64,000 bases of DNA from 2-02-FULL-45-10 sp964478235 (GTDB lineage Bacteria; Patescibacteriota; Patescibacteriia; Magasanikbacterales; GWA2-37-8). Positions within the stretch are counted from its first letter, which is position 1. The number at the start of each line of letters is the position of its first letter. The position numbers and the translations under genes were made by a program. The notes under the pieces are model-generated. The model was not told where the DNA came from, ran no database searches, and was given only the letters and a program-made list of their open reading frames with translations. Positions 61,690 to 64,000 of this stretch are shown here, piece by piece. The DNA is taken from assembly GCA_964478235.1 (NCBI GenBank), contig CAYZGX010000005.1:1-64000 (forward strand). Direction: 5' to 3'.

Positions 61690-62775
61690 CTACTCGGAAT
61701 CGGCTTCCTTATCCTCACCACTGACAAGTTTCTTGATTGGACCAAGAATCTTATCGAATAGCGGCGGGTCCTCGCGATGCGTTTCGTTGTCCAGTGTACC
61801 GCTTGGGTTGAAAGCGGAGGATGTCACCATGTTACTTAAGAGAGAAACGAGAATCTCCCTGTTTTCATCGACTTCTCCCAGTTGGTCGAGCTGCTTTTTG
61901 TAACCGATGTAGGACTTCGCAACACTTTCCTTATGTGCATATTCCTGGGCAAGGCGCTTGTTCTGACTCTGTTGCTTGCTAGCAAAATGAGCCAACCAAA
62001 CGGCTGGAATAAAAAATGGCAATCTTGCGATCACACGCGAAAGGGTCTCTGTGAGAGTAGCCCCGATAACAACACTCGGCTTGAGGCTGAGGATTGCATA
62101 CAGCGCCATGGAAGCAATCGTAACGATGAACGTGCCTGTCCAAAACTTATTCGGCTTATCATAGCTCGTCTTCTGGTTTTCGTAGACAGCCGCCAAACCC
62201 GCACTGGTTGCACCAGGCAACAACCCCTCAATTTGTTCGATTAGCGAATCGTATCGCTTCTTAGTGTCCAGTCGCAACTGCTCGAGTTCGGTCTTGTTGG
62301 ATTCGATCTCTTGTTTGAGTCCTCCCACTACTTTGCCTGCATCATCAGGAATACCAAATATTTTGGCATAGTACTCGTCGAATTCCTTCTTCGCCTTCTC
62401 GACGGACTTGAGGATACCATCAAACTCAGCCGACGCATCTCGAATACCCTGTTCGATGGATACTTCGTCCCCCTCGCCAGAAAAGACTTCGTCGTGAAAC
62501 TCGCTAATATCTGCGCTAGCAGTTTTCACTGCATCCCATTTAGTTTTGATATCAACCGATGCCTCGTCAATCTGAGTTTTGACACTTTTTTGGTTTGCCG
62601 AATCCGTCAACAAGTAATCCTTGTAAGTGGTGAGGTCGAGAATCAGCTTGTTGCCGACCGTTCTTAACTCATTTACGGCTCTGGAGATCTGAATTTTCTG
62701 ACTTCGCGGCAACTCTTCAGCGACGGACAGAGCCGGTGCTGGTATCTCAAGAGGGGGAAGTGGTGCGTTTTCCAT
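61690..62775 (-). CDS. coiled-coil protein with two membrane spans, unknown function
   Basis: 361 residues. A long charged helical/coiled-coil N-terminal part (about 25-200) includes LLPGATSAGLAAVYENQKTS before the membrane, then two spans (about 212-233 and 248-268). A second helical segment (KQQSQNKRLAQEYAHKES) and a Ser/Asp-rich tail follow. No named family is recognised. The coiled-coil-plus-two-span shape is seen in membrane effectors of defence loci, but that is analogy. It lies 36 nt after a 69-residue ORF, in the same unit. Confidence 0.7.
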   Translation of the reverse strand: MENAPLPPLEIPAPALSVAEELPRSQKIQISRAVNELRTVGNKLILDLTTYKDYLLTDSANQKSVKTQIDEASVDIKTKWDAVKTASADISEFHDEVFSGEGDEVSIEQGIRDASAEFDGILKSVEKAKKEFDEYYAKIFGIPDDAGKVVGGLKQEIESNKTELEQLRLDTKKRYDSLIEQIEGLLPGATSAGLAAVYENQKTSYDKPNKFWTGTFIVTIASMALYAILSLKPSVVIGATLTETLSRVIARLPFFIPAVWLAHFASKQQSQNKRLAQEYAHKESVAKSYIGYKKQLDQLGEVDENREILVSLLSNMVTSSAFNPSGTLDNETHREDPPLFDKILGPIKKLVSGEDKEADSE

Positions 62776-62811
62776 ATGCTTCGGAAAATATAAGAATGTA
62801 ATGAATCAAGC

Positions 62812-63021
62812 CTATGCCTTGGCACAGGTATTGTCAAATGGTGGCGGAGTAGGTTGAACGAAGACAGCGAGGGCCGCGATAGCGTCGATCGTATTCACAG
62901 CCATTTCGCTAATCTCCTGGTCGGTGTAGCCGGTTGGTGCGCCAAGGTCCGCCTCCAATGCTTCACGAAATCTGACAACGTCTTCCCTGCTCAGAGCCGT
63001 GGCTAGAATGGTATTAATCAT
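62812..63021 (-). CDS. small hypothetical protein (69 residues)
   Basis: MINTILATALSREDVVRFRE opens a compact, acidic helical protein that ends PPPFDNTCAKA. No motif is recognised. A good promoter precedes it, and it sits directly upstream of the coiled-coil gene, so it is the first gene of that unit. Confidence 0.55.
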   Translation of the reverse strand: MINTILATALSREDVVRFREALEADLGAPTGYTDQEISEMAVNTIDAIAALAVFVQPTPPPFDNTCAKA

Positions 63022-63027
63022 GCCTAT

Positions 63028-63056
63028 TTTTTACCGGACCTACCGCGATCTGTCAA
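63028..63056 (-). promoter_or_regulatory. promoter of 69-residue ORF and coiled-coil gene
   Basis: Minus-strand TTGACA (63051-63056), 17 bp, TAAAAA (63028-63033). Confidence 0.65.
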
Positions 63057-63157
63057 TCCCGAACACGATGCCACCAAAAGTGGCTTAACTTAGCCAAGTG
63101 GGTTCTAACTGTCTCGCTCTCCTGGCCATCTTTTGAAAGGTCGAAAAAGTGAGGGTC

Positions 63158-63182
63158 AAAAAAGCCCGCAACGATGCGGGCT
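63158..63182 (-). terminator. terminator of Abi-C-type gene
   Basis: Minus-strand AGCCCGCA and TGCGGGCT arms around TCGT, then five Ts. Confidence 0.88.
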
Positions 63183-63221
63183 AGAGGGTCAGTCCAAATT
63201 TTTACAAATTTGTGACTCTTG

Positions 63222-63250
63222 GCGGGGATGGGGAGACTTCCTTGAAACCC
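63222..63250 (-). repeat. 29-bp shared 3' element, copy 2
   Basis: Identical to 61624-61652, here 51 nt after the stop codon of the Abi-C-type gene and upstream of its terminator. The flanking minus-strand bases here read CA, so the copy ends CCCCGCCA like a tRNA 3' end. Confidence 0.9.
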
Positions 63251-63301
63251 AGTTCACCAAACTTTCTGGTTCAGCCGAGTCGCCGCCGGCTGCATAGTCA
63301 A

Positions 63302-63985
63302 TTAGCGTACCGGCAAAATCTTTCCTGCTGCGACTTGGGCCTCAAAGGTGTCGAGCAAAAAATCGCATACGGTCTTTGCTGCATTCACGACGAGCTTGGC
63401 ATGCCGACGAGCAGGCCGATAGAGTAGTGGATGCGAATCGCTCATTCTGTTTCGGATAGGAGCAAGTCCAGAAACAATGTTGGTCAACCCGGTAAGAACG
63501 AGATGAAACGGTTGGTTTTCAGGCGTCTTTGGATCGATGTTCAGAGCGATCTGGACACGTCTCATTAATTGGCCCAGTTCGCCATTGTAGGGAGGTGGTG
63601 AGAGGACGGCACGTCGTTCCATCTCCTGAAGGACAGTCTCAACTAAAGTTCTTGCCGAAGTGATCGCACCAGTAAAATCATCGCCGAGCAGGCGCGTTTC
63701 CGATTTTTCAACGTGTTCATGGATAAATTCGTGTGATAACGGATCCAACCCGCCGCTCCTCGCTTCCATAGAAACGAGCCCTTCGTCCGCACGTCGAACT
63801 ACATAGCCACTTTTCCCCTCTAGAAGTGACCACCCATCTCGCTCAAGATAACGCCTAACGTAGTCTACCGCCGTGTCGATCGAAATATTGTGGTCCTGAA
63901 AATACGCAGGGTCGAGGGCTGCCGCAACCATCGGCTCAAAATGTGGAGTTCCGACTAGGGAGCGTACACGTTCCTCGGCGAGCAT
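63302..63985 (-). CDS. abortive-infection C-terminal (Abi-C) domain protein; 5' end near window edge
   Basis: 227 residues from the first ATG; the frame is still open to position 64000, so the true start may lie outside the window. The C-terminal ~110 residues match the Abi-C domain pattern: ITSARTLVETVLQEM, ALNIDPKT, GLTNIVSGLAPIRNRMSD and RRHAKLVVNAAKTVCDFLL. This domain occurs in phage-resistance proteins, often with HEPN-like helices, though many members are untested. The N-terminal ~110 residues are unassigned. It ends at a copy of the 29-bp element and a terminator. Confidence 0.75.
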   Translation of the reverse strand: MLAEERVRSLVGTPHFEPMVAAALDPAYFQDHNISIDTAVDYVRRYLERDGWSLLEGKSGYVVRRADEGLVSMEARSGGLDPLSHEFIHEHVEKSETRLLGDDFTGAITSARTLVETVLQEMERRAVLSPPPYNGELGQLMRRVQIALNIDPKTPENQPFHLVLTGLTNIVSGLAPIRNRMSDSHPLLYRPARRHAKLVVNAAKTVCDFLLDTFEAQVAAGKILPVR

Positions 63986-64000
63986 CCATCGTGATTTTCC

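Noticed and set aside
61624..63250. Classical integron attC sites
   Set aside because: The shared element lacks the GTTRRRY/RYYYAAC pair and the long imperfect palindrome of attC; no integrase is in the window.

Overview
The window looks like a chromosome segment of a Candidate Phyla Radiation (Patescibacteria, Parcubacteria-type) bacterium. The evidence is a dense array of short operons, reduced versions of familiar proteins (a 229-residue HrcA, a 240-residue YidC), a peptidoglycan cell-wall gene set (mraZ-rsmH-ftsL-like, murA, murJ), large secreted beta-propeller-like proteins ending in a peptidoglycan-binding domain, and a solitary type IV coupling-type ATPase. This placement is inference; no rRNA or tRNA gene was found to fix it. 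The standard code fits: UGA is used as a stop. Promoters are unusually legible, and many match TTGACA-17-TATACT.

Layout. 0-7.8 kb: the 3' -part-missing mnmA, an HD hydrolase, a double zinc-ribbon protein, a coupling-type ATPase, an operon of HIT, NUDIX, thermonuclease and cyclophilin proteins, and a large multi-spanning membrane protein. 7.9-10.4 kb (+): dnaB, ybaB, recR. 10.4-17.5 kb (-): rplU; an operon of a small membrane protein, a membrane-tethered Clp-like double AAA ATPase, a WecA/TagO-type phosphosugar transferase and a DUF192 protein; then mraZ-rsmH-ftsL-like behind a phased MraZ operator. 17.6-25.7 kb: a beta-CASP RNase, then a plus-strand operon with a single-TM protein, murJ, lepA, a HAD phosphatase, a 32-residue membrane peptide and recJ.

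25.7-34.9 kb is a surface-glycan region: epimerase, two GT4-type proteins (one only half length), a GT2, DUF2304, a methyltransferase, a DsbA-like thiol protein and a YtxH-like protein on the minus strand, with a secreted subtilase divergent from an initiating sugar-phosphate transferase. 34.9-42.5 kb: pyrG, rplI, era, an S41 protease, murA, a PEGA protein and RNase HI. 42.5-47.8 kb: a CIRCE-controlled heat-shock operon hrcA-grpE-hsp20-dnaK-(unknown)-dnaJ. 47.8-53.5 kb: yidC and an SPFH protein, an unknown protein coupled to an ATP-grasp enzyme, a Pif1-like helicase and a GIY-YIG protein.

53.5-60.8 kb is filled by two paralogous secreted proteins of about 1200 residues, each with 13 recognisable repeats. 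Their final 191 bp are nearly identical, and one has a C10 tract just before its start codon. 61.4-64 kb looks accessory: a 42-bp tandem repeat, a coiled-coil membrane protein, a small ORF and an abortive-infection C-terminal (Abi-C) type protein. Two of these transcription units end in the same 29-bp element, which is the strongest candidate in the window for an undescribed mobile or cassette-like arrangement.
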